A stretch of 64,000 nt of DNA from Planctomycetota bacterium (GTDB taxonomy: Bacteria > Planctomycetota > UBA1135 > GCA-002686595). Made by a program: the position numbers and the translations under genes. Position 1 is the first letter of the stretch. Each line of letters starts with the position of its first letter. The stretch covers positions 1 through 64,000 of the forward strand of contig NYUD01000057.1 of the NCBI GenBank assembly GCA_002683825.1, given 5' to 3'. The notes under the pieces are model-generated. The model made no database searches. It was not told the DNA's origin and was given only the letters and a program-made list of their open reading frames with translations. Below are positions 1 through 7,819 of the stretch, in pieces.

Positions 1-222
1 GAGCAGCCAGGCTCCGGAGAAGCGTGCCCGGAACGCGGGGCGGTTCGCGCTCAAGAAGATCGCGATGGCGATCAGGGCCGCGGCGCGAAAGAGCGCCTGG
101 GTGCTGCCCGAGGTCGCGGGCAGCTGGGTCCAGTCCAGGCCCAGGGGGCCGCGCATCAGCGAGAGCAGGACGCCCGCGGTGGCTCCGTAGCCGAGGAGTC
201 GGAGGTTGAGGGGTTTCTTCAT
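1..222 (-). CDS. Membrane protein, 5' part only (runs off the left edge)
   Basis: Only the first 74 codons are present, read from an ATG at 222 down to base 1 without a stop. The N-terminus is basic (MKKPLNLR) and is followed by a hydrophobic segment at about residues 9-24. A second lies at about residues 45-59, and a third may begin at the edge. This looks like the start of a polytopic inner-membrane protein. It is divergent from mutY with a 54-base spacer. The family cannot be named from this fragment. Confidence 0.6.
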   Translation of the reverse strand, partial: MKKPLNLRLLGYGATAGVLLSLMRGPLGLDWTQLPATSGSTQALFRAAALIAIAIFLSANRPAFRARFSGAWLL

Positions 223-276
223 CCGGGGGGCCAAGAGGGTACAGCTCTCGGGGTTGCGGAGGAATCCGACGCTAGG

Positions 277-1461
277 ATGTGCAACATGACGCGTTCCGGA
301 GCGGATCCGCGCATCGAGCTCGACCGTGCGCCGTTGCCCGATCCTGCGGAGATCCGGTGGCTGCGTCGCTCGCTGTGCGATTGGTATCACGCGTTCAAGC
401 GCGATCTTCCCTGGCGCCGGCGCAGCGATGCCTTTGCCATCTGGATCAGCGAGTCGATGTTGCAGCAGACGCGGGTCGAGACCGTGATCCCCTACTTCGA
501 GCGATTCATGGCGCGCTTCAAGGACCTGGCTGCACTTGCGGAGGGCGAGGAAGAGGAGGTCCTGGCGCTGTGGAGCGGCCTGGGCTACTACCGCCGCGCG
601 CGGGCTCTACACGCCGCCGCACGCGAGATCATGGAATTCCACGGTGGGGTATTTCCGCACGAGCGGAGCGCGCTCCTGGGGCTTCCCGGGGTCGGGCCCT
701 ACACCGCGGGTGCCGTGCTTTCGATGGCGTTCGGGGCCTCCGAAGCCCTGGTCGACGGCAACGTGGCGCGGGTGTTCGCCCGGGTCTTCGCTCTGGAGGC
801 ACCCCTGCGCTCACCGGCCCTCGAGCAAGCGCTGTGGCGTTTCGCCGAGGCGCTCGTACCGGCGGACGCCGGCGAATCGGCAGATGCGCAGAAGGGCGTC
901 GACCCGGGCTCCTGGAACCAGGCCGTCATGGAGCTGGGGGCGACCCTGTGCACGCCGAAGGGTCCCCGGTGTCAGCTGTGTCCGTTGCAAGAACGTTGCG
1001 AGGCCCGGGCCCGGGGGCGTGCGGAGGAGCTTCCGATTCCGGCACCGAGAAGACCCCTCGTCGCCGTCGAACTGGAGATGCTTCTCGCTCGGACGGGCGA
1101 ACGCACGCTCCTGACAAGGCGTCCACCGGGGGGACGAATGGCCGGGATGTGGGAGTTGCCGACGCGCGAGATTCCGAACGCCCGTGGGGAAACGCATCTG
1201 TGGGAGGCCGACTTCTCGACGTTCGCTCTTGCGGGGGGTTGCATTCCGATCGGCGAGGAACTCTCCACCCTGAGGCACGCGATCACGCACCATCGCATCA
1301 CCGTCTCGCTTCGGCGCGCAACCTTCGATCCGAGCGGGGCGCAGGTCCGCGCCCAAAACGAGTCGACGTGGCGTCTCGCAGCCGACGACGACCTGGCGAG
1401 CCTGGCCCTCACCGGATTGACGAAGAAGGCGCTGCGGGCGGTTTCAGGGCCGGCGCTTTAG
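277..1461 (+). CDS. mutY: A/G-specific adenine DNA glycosylase MutY
   Basis: MutY removes adenine mispaired with 8-oxoguanine or guanine in base excision repair. The 394-residue protein has the HhH-GPD core: ESMLQQTRVET carries the catalytic-Glu region, GLPGVGPYTAG is the helix-hairpin-helix, and LVDGNVARV holds the catalytic Asp. The [4Fe-4S] ligands are spaced C-x6-C-x2-C-x5-C (CTPKGPRCQLCPLQERC). A C-terminal NUDIX-like 8-oxoG recognition domain follows from about residue 260. The ATG at 277 is chosen; an in-frame ATG at 286 is possible, and a GGAGGA lies at 258-263. The gene converges on the downstream methyltransferase, and the two 3' ends overlap by 18 bases. Confidence 0.95.
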   Translation: MCNMTRSGADPRIELDRAPLPDPAEIRWLRRSLCDWYHAFKRDLPWRRRSDAFAIWISESMLQQTRVETVIPYFERFMARFKDLAALAEGEEEEVLALWSGLGYYRRARALHAAAREIMEFHGGVFPHERSALLGLPGVGPYTAGAVLSMAFGASEALVDGNVARVFARVFALEAPLRSPALEQALWRFAEALVPADAGESADAQKGVDPGSWNQAVMELGATLCTPKGPRCQLCPLQERCEARARGRAEELPIPAPRRPLVAVELEMLLARTGERTLLTRRPPGGRMAGMWELPTREIPNARGETHLWEADFSTFALAGGCIPIGEELSTLRHAITHHRITVSLRRATFDPSGAQVRAQNESTWRLAADDDLASLALTGLTKKALRAVSGPAL

Positions 1462-2271
1462 CACCCAGACGTCCTGGCCCCACAACGCGCTGGGGAGGTG
1501 CGGTAAGGCCTCTTCGAGGCCGGCTTCCTCGAGTCGGTCGCGCACCCAATCCGTGGAGGCGTAGCTGCTCCCATAGACATCGCAAGACAGCCGGCCGGAG
1601 GTCTCGTTCGTCCTGCGATAGCAAAAACCGCCTTCGATGTGGACGGCCCCGTTGTTCCCGTTCAGCCAATCCAGGCCGTGCGTCGTGATGATCAGATGAC
1701 CCTCCGGACTCAGGGCCCGCGCCAGGCGTTTGAGCCATCCTTCCCAGGTCTCGTAGGAGAGGTGGGTGAAGAGAGACGCGACGAATACGAAGTCGAAATT
1801 GCGTTCGCAGACCCATTCGGTCGGTTCCGGCTTCGAGTTCAGGGGCTGGGTCGCGAAGCGGTTGGCGTTGGATTCGACCGCGATGGGGTCGACATCGCAC
1901 ACGTAGAGCTTTGCCGGATCGAAGAGAGTCCGTAGAAAGCGCGTGTTCCGCCCGTACCCGCAGGCGAATTCGAGCACGTTATCGAGCTGGTCGGGTGTTT
2001 TTCCGAGCCTGTCGAGGATCGTGCGCACGACCTCGAGGGTCTCCCGGCCTGTTTGCAGATAGCTCTTGAGGGCACGCCGGCCCCGGAAGGGCCGGTGGAA
2101 GTGGAGGAACATCTCGTCGCGCCAATCGACCGCCAGATCGATGGTCTCGTCGTCCGAGGGGTTCCATTCCTGATGGACCTCCCGGGGGACGGCGACCGAG
2201 GATCCGAAGACCCGCCGTCGGATGTTGCGGGCATAGAACCCGTACGCCTTGGATCTGCGTAACCAACCCAT
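1444..2271 (-). CDS. Class I SAM-dependent methyltransferase
   Basis: About 275 residues. The SAM-binding motif I is VLEFACGYGRNTRFL, followed by motif II around LYVCDVDPIAV and the downstream FVASLFTHL segment typical of class I methyltransferases acting on small molecules or glycans. The N-terminal 80 residues are basic and not recognised. The open frame continues upstream to 2763 but would run deep into the divergent DJ-1 gene, so the ATG at 2271 is preferred; no good ribosome-binding site is visible. The substrate is unknown; a glycan or lipid role is a guess. Its 3' end overlaps mutY. Confidence 0.75.
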   Translation of the reverse strand: MGWLRRSKAYGFYARNIRRRVFGSSVAVPREVHQEWNPSDDETIDLAVDWRDEMFLHFHRPFRGRRALKSYLQTGRETLEVVRTILDRLGKTPDQLDNVLEFACGYGRNTRFLRTLFDPAKLYVCDVDPIAVESNANRFATQPLNSKPEPTEWVCERNFDFVFVASLFTHLSYETWEGWLKRLARALSPEGHLIITTHGLDWLNGNNGAVHIEGGFCYRRTNETSGRLSCDVYGSSYASTDWVRDRLEEAGLEEALPHLPSALWGQDVWVLKRRP

Positions 2272-2295
2272 GTAAGGAAAACTGAGGGAGTCGTA

Positions 2296-2318
2296 GGGGG
2301 AGGGGGAGGGGGAGGGGG
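2296..2318 (+). repeat. Perfect four-tract G-quadruplex motif, (GGGGGA)3-GGGGG
   Basis: Four runs of five G separated by single A residues lie in the 125-base spacer between the divergent methyltransferase (start 2271) and DJ-1 gene (start 2397). The motif is 25 bases upstream of the methyltransferase start codon, on the opposite strand. Single-nucleotide loops and five-G tracts are predicted to fold very stably. Confidence 0.8.
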
Positions 2319-2396
2319 AAACTCCAGCGTAGCTCAATCTCAGGAAGAGGGGGGCGTAGGTCCGGCTCCGCAAGAGAAAGCGGTAGGGTGGGCGGC

Positions 2397-2966
2397 ATGG
2401 CGAACACCCAGACCATTCTCGTTCCTCTCGCCGAGGGTTTTGAAGAGATCGAAGCGGCCACCATCGTGGACGTCTTGCGCAGGGCTGAGCTCCACGTGAC
2501 GCTTGCCGGCTTGCAGCCGGGCCCCGTCCTCGGAGCTCACGGGGTTGCTTTCTCGACCGATGCCACCCTGGACGAGGTCGATCCAGAAAAAATTTCCGCA
2601 CTCGTGCTGCCCGGTGGACAACCCGGTACCGACAACCTGCTGGCGGACGAGCGTATTCTCGAGCTTTGCCGGCGTCTCGGCGCCGAGGAGAAGCCCACCG
2701 CGGCGATCTGTGCGGCTCCCATGGTCCTGGCCGAAGCCGGGCTGCTCGAAGGGCGGCCGGCAACCTCCTACCCGAGCTTCCAGAACCGCCTGGCGGGTGC
2801 CCAGGTCCAGTCGGAGCCGAGGGTGGTCCGGTCGGGCTCGGTTCTCACCAGTCAGGGGCCGGGCACCTCGCTCGAGTTCGCCCTGACCCTGGTGGCCGAG
2901 TTCAAGAACGAGGAAACAGCCCTGGAACTGGGTCGGGCGCTGCTCGTCGCCGACCCCGTTCGTTGA
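2397..2966 (+). CDS. DJ-1/PfpI family protein (YajL/ThiJ-like)
   Basis: 189 residues, the usual size of the DJ-1 subfamily. The conserved Glu of the active site is in AEGFEEIEA (near residue 16). The reactive nucleophile-elbow Cys is in AAICAAPMVLA (about residue 105), and GGQPGTDNL precedes it. Family members are oxidative-stress proteins reported as glyoxalases, deglycases or chaperones; which applies here cannot be read from sequence. A GTG nine bases upstream (2388) is an alternative start. The promoter region shared with the divergent methyltransferase contains the G-quadruplex motif. Confidence 0.9.
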   Translation: MANTQTILVPLAEGFEEIEAATIVDVLRRAELHVTLAGLQPGPVLGAHGVAFSTDATLDEVDPEKISALVLPGGQPGTDNLLADERILELCRRLGAEEKPTAAICAAPMVLAEAGLLEGRPATSYPSFQNRLAGAQVQSEPRVVRSGSVLTSQGPGTSLEFALTLVAEFKNEETALELGRALLVADPVR

Positions 2967-3104
2967 CAGCCGGAAATGGGGGACCCTATTCTTCCCGGCC
3001 CCTGACGGGCCCCCTCGACGGCAGGCGGTTACTCCCCGGTGCTCTCCGGATAGGCAAGGGGCCACCCGCTCTCCATGGCCTTCACAGTCCACCCCCGATT
3101 CACC

Positions 3105-4199
3105 ATGAACCCGCACGCCTTCGTCGCCCCGATACTCCTTTTCGCCGCTTCTCTCCCATCCGCCGACACCATCGTGCGAACCGATGGGAAGAAGATCGAG
3201 AACGTGCAGGTCGTCTCCGAGACGATGACCGAGGTGGTCTACAAGAAGGGTCGAAACGTACAGACCCTTCGCGCAGAGCGCATTCTGCAGATCCAATTCG
3301 AGAAAATGCCGCGCCTGTTGGACGAGGCCGAGGCATTCGTCGGTGAGGACGATCTGGGGGCGGCCCTGGACGCGCTCGATGAATACGTCGAGGGTCAAAT
3401 CGAGCGCCCGAACGAGCGACTCAAGTGGGCGCCGGCCTACGCGGCGTGGCGGACCGTCGAGTTGCGCCAGAGTCTGGCGGATCTCGGAGGGGCGCAGCAA
3501 GCGGCCCTGCGCTTGATCGACAACTTCGAAGATTCTCGCTACGTCCCCGGAGCTTACCTTGCCAAGGCCAGCGCGGAGATCGACTCGGGGCGGGCTGCCA
3601 ATGCGCTGAAGACCCTCGAGAAGTTTGCCGCCCTGGTGGAGAAGAACCAGCTCTCGAAGCGCTACGACCTCGAATGCCGCATGGTCAGGATCCGGGCCGA
3701 GGAGAAGCGTAGCGGCGAAGCGCGCCGCACGGACCTCGGGATCATCGCCCGGGAGGCGGGTTCCGAGTTTCCGACGGTCAAGAGCCGCGCGGAGCTGTTG
3801 GAGGGGGAGGTTTTTCTTTCGGAAGCGAGCCGCACCGTGAATCCGGAGAAAGCCGCCAAGTTGCGGGGCAAGGCCCAGCTCGTCTTCGAGCGCATCGCCA
3901 AGACAGGGAACGCCACGGAAGCCACGCTGGCCGGTGCGTACACGGGGCTCGGCGAATGCCTCTACTACTCCGGTGCCGAGCAGGAGGACGAGGAACTGCT
4001 CAAACAGGCCAGCATGTACTTTCTACGCGTCATCACGCTCTTCAAGGGTGAGAGTCGCTACGTGTCGAAGTCGATCTACTTCGCGATGCGTTGCTTTCAC
4101 CTCACGCAGGACAGGACGCGCAAGGCCGACATGCTCCGAGAGCTGAAGTCCCTCTTCCCCAACTCCGGTTGGATCGCGGAGGCCGAGAAGATTCGGTAG
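3105..4199 (+). CDS. Secreted helical-repeat (TPR-like) protein of unknown role
   Basis: Starting at the ATG at 3105 gives a clean Sec signal peptide (about residues 1-20, hydrophobic core VAPILLFAASL). An in-frame ATG at 3075 adds ten residues. A short beta-rich segment follows (VRTDGKKIENVQVVSE), resembling the start of an SH3-like or secreted adaptor domain. The rest is degenerate TPR-type helical repeats: alternating Ala-rich helices with paired Leu/Tyr, for example AALDALDEYVEGQIERP and GAYTGLGECLYYSGAEQ. It is probably a periplasmic scaffold. No enzymatic motif was seen. The ECF sigma gene follows after 186 bases. Confidence 0.75.
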   Translation: MNPHAFVAPILLFAASLPSADTIVRTDGKKIENVQVVSETMTEVVYKKGRNVQTLRAERILQIQFEKMPRLLDEAEAFVGEDDLGAALDALDEYVEGQIERPNERLKWAPAYAAWRTVELRQSLADLGGAQQAALRLIDNFEDSRYVPGAYLAKASAEIDSGRAANALKTLEKFAALVEKNQLSKRYDLECRMVRIRAEEKRSGEARRTDLGIIAREAGSEFPTVKSRAELLEGEVFLSEASRTVNPEKAAKLRGKAQLVFERIAKTGNATEATLAGAYTGLGECLYYSGAEQEDEELLKQASMYFLRVITLFKGESRYVSKSIYFAMRCFHLTQDRTRKADMLRELKSLFPNSGWIAEAEKIR

Positions 4200-4385
4200 T
4201 TTCAGAGCGCCGCCTTCGGTCATCCTTCCCCGGTAGCGACGCGTCCCGTTTTATCCACATCCTTCCCGGATGCGACCTGTCGGTGATCCGCCCGTCTCAG
4301 AGTCGCGCTCGTCGTTCTTTCGCGGACCCCTGGGTCCGCATCTGCGAGCGCCTGAGACCCGAGGCCCCGACGAGGGATTCACATC

Positions 4386-5051
4386 GTGCAAACGGCGCTC
4401 GCGAAGGACTGGACCGGTTTGGAGGACTTGCGCCCGGACTTGAGGAGTTTCCTCACGCGCCGGTGCGCGGATGAAAACGAACTTGAGGACGTCATCCAGG
4501 AGACCTACCTCCGGGCTGTGCGCTACCGCACCGGAAGAAAGCCCGTGCGGAAATTTCGCTCCTGGATTTTCAGCATCGCGCGGAATGTCCTGCTCGATCG
4601 CTTGCGCCGACAGGAGCGCTTCCAGAGCCTCAGCGAGCAGGATATGGAGCTCGAATGGCAAGACGACGGGTGTGAGGGGGGGCTCGACAAGGAGTTCTTT
4701 CGCCTCGGGCGATGGAATCTGGATCGGGAGAGCGCGATCCGTCACCTGGGAGAGGCGCTGGAGCACCTGCGTGAGGGCGACCGCCGCGTGCTGTCTTCTT
4801 TCTACGCTGGGGGAGAAGACTCGCGTGCGACGGCCCGTGAATGCGGGATCCCCGCGCATCTGGTGAAGGTCCGGCTCTTTCGCGCCCGTCGGAGGCTTTC
4901 GAAGGCTCTGCGGCGCCGTTTGGCGCTGCACTTCGAGCTCGAGGGTGGCGCCCCTGCGCCCACATCCCCCCTGACCGGCACGGACGTCACCCGCCGGATG
5001 GACGCCCACGGAGACGACACCAGGGCGCTTGCTGAGGGGAGTCACTGTTGA
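4386..5051 (+). CDS. ECF-family RNA polymerase sigma factor
   Basis: 221 residues starting at GTG. Region 2 is clear at about residues 30-75, with the core-binding DVIQETYLRAVRY and the -10-recognition helix FRSWIFSIARNVLLDRLRR. Region 4 lies at about residues 125-175, with the helix-turn-helix ending in KVRLFRARRRLSKALRR. There is no anti-sigma factor with a zinc motif next door; the adjacent gene is a TPR-like protein whose start region lies only a few bases away. The leader contains a perfect 8-bp hairpin at 4322-4339 (GCGGACCC/GGGTCCGC). Target promoters are unknown. Confidence 0.88.
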   Translation: MQTALAKDWTGLEDLRPDLRSFLTRRCADENELEDVIQETYLRAVRYRTGRKPVRKFRSWIFSIARNVLLDRLRRQERFQSLSEQDMELEWQDDGCEGGLDKEFFRLGRWNLDRESAIRHLGEALEHLREGDRRVLSSFYAGGEDSRATARECGIPAHLVKVRLFRARRRLSKALRRRLALHFELEGGAPAPTSPLTGTDVTRRMDAHGDDTRALAEGSHC

Positions 5052-5067
5052 GAGTTTTCCCACTCGC

Positions 5068-5877
5068 ATGTTTTTTTTTGCGAATAGCGCCTTTCCCGTC
5101 CCCTGCACGCAGCCGGTGCAACACGAGGAGCACCTGGAGAAGTTTGTCCCGTACATGCAGGATGCGAGGGCCCAGCTGGACCATGCTCGTAGGGTCAAGG
5201 GGGCCCTGTACAAACACCCTCCGGAATCCCGCGAGTTCTGGCGCAAACTCGCCGTCGAGGCCTATCAGGCGGTTCGCGTATTTCACCCTGAGGACCGTGC
5301 TATCAGCACCGAGGCGTCGTTTCGAGCCGGCGAGCTCTTGCGTGCGGGAGGCCGCGATGCAGAGGCGTTACAGGAATTTCTGTGGGCCTCCACGCGACGT
5401 GCAGGTGCTTTTTCGACCCGCGCACGCTTGGAAATAGGCCATCTCCATCGTCGCAACGAGGAGGATCGCAAGGCGCTCGACGCCTACCTGGACGTCGCTG
5501 CCGATGCAAGAGCCGATGCTGCACACCGCGATGACGCGTGGATTTGGGCCGGACAGATCTGGAAGCGCGGCAAACGTATCGAAGACGCGCGTCGCGCGTG
5601 GAAACGCGTTGCGGAGGGAGGTCGGGATCCTCTGGACCGTATTCGCGCTTTTGATCTCCTGGGGGTTCTCTGGTTCGAGGAGGACGACCTGGAAGCCGCC
5701 TGCGGTGTCCTGAATCAATGCCTGCAGTCGCTGTCGGAAGCCGCGTTAGAGGAGACGCGAAGTGGTGAACGCGTGCGCAATGCACTGCTTCGAATGCGCC
5801 TGGTGGACGCACTTCCACGCGCGATCGCAAGCAGAAAGAATTCGGGCGAAAAGACAGGATCTTCGAGAAACCCTTGA
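5068..5877 (+). CDS. TPR-like helical protein, 5' end possibly frameshifted at a T9 tract
   Basis: This frame encodes about 269 residues of helical repeats (for example FWRKLAVEAYQAVRVF, ARLEIGHLHRRNEEDRKALDAYLDV). It is probably a partner of the adjacent ECF sigma factor. The start is unclear. The in-frame ATG at 5068 gives a stub (MFFFANSAF). A well-placed Shine-Dalgarno (GAGGGGAG, 5034-5041) points instead to a TTG at 5048 in the +1 frame, which encodes a signal-peptide-like MRVFPLACFF. The two frames would join if the T9 run at 5071-5079 had one more T. An in-frame TTG at 5029 is a further option. The exact function is not recognised. Confidence 0.6.
   Translation: MFFFANSAFPVPCTQPVQHEEHLEKFVPYMQDARAQLDHARRVKGALYKHPPESREFWRKLAVEAYQAVRVFHPEDRAISTEASFRAGELLRAGGRDAEALQEFLWASTRRAGAFSTRARLEIGHLHRRNEEDRKALDAYLDVAADARADAAHRDDAWIWAGQIWKRGKRIEDARRAWKRVAEGGRDPLDRIRAFDLLGVLWFEEDDLEAACGVLNQCLQSLSEAALEETRSGERVRNALLRMRLVDALPRAIASRKNSGEKTGSSRNP
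5071..5079 (+). repeat. Homopolymer T9 at the 5' end of the TPR-like gene
   Basis: Nine consecutive T residues lie directly after the ATG at 5068. They sit at the junction between a signal-peptide-like frame with a good ribosome-binding site and the long downstream frame. Such a tract can slip during replication or transcription. Confidence 0.8.
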
Positions 5878-5920
5878 CAAGGTGCAGCGATTGTTTCATC
5901 GAAGCACTCAGAACCTGAGC

Positions 5921-5930
5921 GGGTTTGGTC
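5921..5930 (+). repeat. Isolated half-site GGGTTTGGTC
   Basis: This is the same half-site that makes up the two palindromes at 5959-5977 and 6064-6090. It lies in the 305-base spacer between the converging TPR-like gene and ugd, where no gene is seen. Confidence 0.5.
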
Positions 5931-5958
5931 AAGGGAGGACGCTGACCTCGTGTTTTCA

Positions 5959-5977
5959 GGACCAAAAAGTTTGGTCC
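5959..5977. repeat. Palindrome GGACCAAA-n3-TTTGGTCC
   Basis: A perfect 8-bp inverted repeat with a 3-base centre. Ten bases further on, CTGAAA-n7-TTTCAG (about 5987-6005) forms a second, smaller inverted repeat. The spacer 5878-6182 otherwise shows no open frame with coding character. It could be a dimeric-regulator operator or part of a structured RNA. Confidence 0.7.
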
Positions 5978-6063
5978 GCACATCGGCTGAAACCCTTGAT
6001 TTCAGGTTTCGCTACGACATCGAAGGGCGCTCGAACTCGCGAGCTGCCCACCGAACAGGGCGG

Positions 6064-6090
6064 TCGGGTTTGGTCCTGGACCAAACCCGA
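6064..6090. repeat. 27-bp palindrome, 13-bp arms around a single T
   Basis: TCGGGTTTGGTCC and its exact complement flank one T at 6077. With a G-T wobble the pairing extends a further three bases (about 6061-6093). The arm contains the TTTGGTCC half-site found in the palindrome 90 bases upstream. Convergent gene ends on both sides make a standard promoter operator unlikely at this position. Confidence 0.8.
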
Positions 6091-6128
6091 TCGTCCGTTC
6101 TCTTGGGGCGCGAGGGGTTTTTGCACCC

Positions 6129-6163
6129 AAAAAAGTGCGTCGGCGCGAAAAAAAAAAACGACG
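6129..6163 (-). terminator. Candidate terminator region of ugd
   Basis: On the minus strand just beyond the ugd stop there is a weak 5-bp stem (CGTCG/CGACG at 6159-6163 and 6138-6142) whose loop contains T11. A second T6 run (6129-6134) follows. The long T tracts suggest transcription ends here, but the hairpin is weak. Confidence 0.3.
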
Positions 6164-6182
6164 TGCGCCGCTGCCCCCGCCC

Positions 6183-7484
6183 CTACGTCCCGATCGCGTA
6201 GTACGTGTACCCCAGACGTTCGAGAACGGCGCGGGAGTAGATGTTGCGACCGTCGAAGATGAGCGGGGTTTTCATCGACGCCTTCAGCTTTTCAAAATCC
6301 GGGCGACGGAACTTGTTCCATTCCGTGATGAGGATGAGCGCGTCCGCGCCCTCGACGGCTTCCATGGCCTTTTGGGCGTAGGTGATGCGCTCGCCGAGGT
6401 GGTGCTCTTTGCACTCCTGCATGGCCTCCGGGTCAAATGCGGTCACCGTGGCCCCGTCCTTGAGGAGGTTTTCGATGACGACGATCGAAGGGGCTTCGCG
6501 CATGTCGTCGGTGTTGGGCTTGAAAGCCAATCCCCAGACCGCAAATTTCCTGCCGGCGACATCGCCCTCGAAGTGGGCCTTGACCTGATCGTAGAGGAGG
6601 CGTTTTTGCCGCTCGTTGACCTCCTCGACGGCTCTCAGGACACGGAAGTCGTAGTTGCTGTCCTCGGCCGTCTTGACGATTGCCTTGACGTCCTTCGGGA
6701 AGCAGGAGCCGCCGTATCCTAGACCGGCGAAGAGGAAGCGTGAGCCGATGCGGGCGTCGGAGCCGATGCCTTTGCGAACCAGGTCGACGTTGGCGCCGAC
6801 GAGGCTGCAGATGTTGGCGATCTCGTTCATGAACGAGATCCGCGTGGCGAGCATGGCGTTGGCGGCGTACTTGGTGAGCTCAGCCGAGGCGACATCCATG
6901 TGGATAATCGGGTTGCCGGTGCGGACAAACGGCGCGTACAACTCGTCCATCGTTTCTGCGGCGCGCGGGCTGTCGCTGCCGATGACGACGCGATCGGGCT
7001 TCAGGAAATCGTCGATCGCGGCTCCCTCCTTCATGAATTCGGGGTTGGAGACCACGGCGAAGGGATGGTCGGTGTGCGCCTTCAGGACCTCGCAAACCTT
7101 GCCGGCCGTGCCGACGGGCACCGTCGACTTGTCGACGATCACGAGGTAGCCGTTCATGGTCTCAGCGATGGTGCGGGCCGCATCGAGCACGTACTTCAGA
7201 TCGGCGCTTCCGTTCTCGCCCGTGGGCGTGCCGACGGCGATGAAGGCGACTTCGGCGTCGGGAATGGCATTCTCGTAGCCGGTCGTGAACTTGAGGCGTC
7301 CGTCCGCGACGTTGCGTTTCAAGATCTCTGCGAGACCGGGCTCGTAAATCGGCACCTCCCCATCCCGGAGCCGCCGCACCTTGTGCTCGTCGATGTCCAC
7401 GCAGGTGACCGTATGGCCGCTTTCCGCAAAGCACGTGCCTGCGACCAGGCCTACATATCCAGTTCCGATGACGGCGATTCTCAT
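6183..7484 (-). CDS. ugd: UDP-glucose 6-dehydrogenase
   Basis: The enzyme oxidises UDP-glucose twice with NAD+ to UDP-glucuronate, a precursor of surface polysaccharides. The 433-residue protein begins with the Rossmann motif GTGYVGLVAG. It contains the central domain with FLFAGLGYGGSCFPKDV, which holds the catalytic Cys and is preceded by conserved Lys/Asn residues (ELTKYAANAMLA). The C-terminal UDP-binding domain includes WGLAFKPNTDDMREAPS. The ATG at 7484 fits the family start. A tRNA and a polysaccharide flippase gene lie upstream, which suggests a role in capsule or exopolysaccharide production. Confidence 0.96.
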   Translation of the reverse strand: MRIAVIGTGYVGLVAGTCFAESGHTVTCVDIDEHKVRRLRDGEVPIYEPGLAEILKRNVADGRLKFTTGYENAIPDAEVAFIAVGTPTGENGSADLKYVLDAARTIAETMNGYLVIVDKSTVPVGTAGKVCEVLKAHTDHPFAVVSNPEFMKEGAAIDDFLKPDRVVIGSDSPRAAETMDELYAPFVRTGNPIIHMDVASAELTKYAANAMLATRISFMNEIANICSLVGANVDLVRKGIGSDARIGSRFLFAGLGYGGSCFPKDVKAIVKTAEDSNYDFRVLRAVEEVNERQKRLLYDQVKAHFEGDVAGRKFAVWGLAFKPNTDDMREAPSIVVIENLLKDGATVTAFDPEAMQECKEHHLGERITYAQKAMEAVEGADALILITEWNKFRRPDFEKLKASMKTPLIFDGRNIYSRAVLERLGYTYYAIGT

Positions 7485-7647
7485 GATGATCCGGCGGGGG
7501 GAAGGAGAGGGGGATCGTTTCGGGACAGGGGTGGGGGGCGACCTTCCACGACTCGACGGCCCACTCCGGTGGAGCCAAAACGCACGAGAGGATACCGTGT
7601 GTCTCGCCGGGCTCGCTACCGGGGAGCTGCAAGGTTCCTTGGCCCAC

Positions 7648-7720
7648 GGGCGATTAACTCAGTGGCTAGAGTGCGTCCCTTACAAGGATGAAGTCGGGGG
7701 TTCGAATCCCTCATCGCCCA
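7648..7720 (+). tRNA. tRNA-Val (anticodon TAC)
   Basis: A complete cloverleaf is seen: acceptor GGGCGAT/ATCGCCC, D arm ACTC/GAGT, anticodon stem CGTCC/GGATG around loop CTTACAA, and T arm GGGGG/CCCTC with TTCGAAT. The discriminator is A. The bases after it read CCC, so CCA is not encoded and must be added post-transcriptionally. No integrase or att-like repeat is adjacent. Confidence 0.95.
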
Positions 7721-7819
7721 CCCCCACCCCCATCCCCTTTCGGCCCATATTCCCGAGCCCGGCGGAGCCGGCGCGACGAAGCCCTGTACGCAGCCCCGTG
7801 GATCCAAGACCTGGCCGCG

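Noticed and set aside
279..1688. Long plus-strand frame overlapping mutY
   Set aside because: Arg/Ala/Pro-rich composition typical of a shifted frame in GC-rich DNA. mutY motifs are in the other frame.
2296..2318. Short tandem repeat as a CRISPR remnant
   Set aside because: The units are six bases long without spacers and no cas genes are present.
5878..6182. A protein gene in the palindrome-rich spacer
   Set aside because: Frames here are Arg/Thr-rich extensions of shifted readings and cross the palindromes and A tracts. No start signal was found.
7648..7720. tRNA-Val as an integration site for a mobile element
   Set aside because: No integrase, no duplicated 3' tRNA end and no composition break in the next 10 kb.
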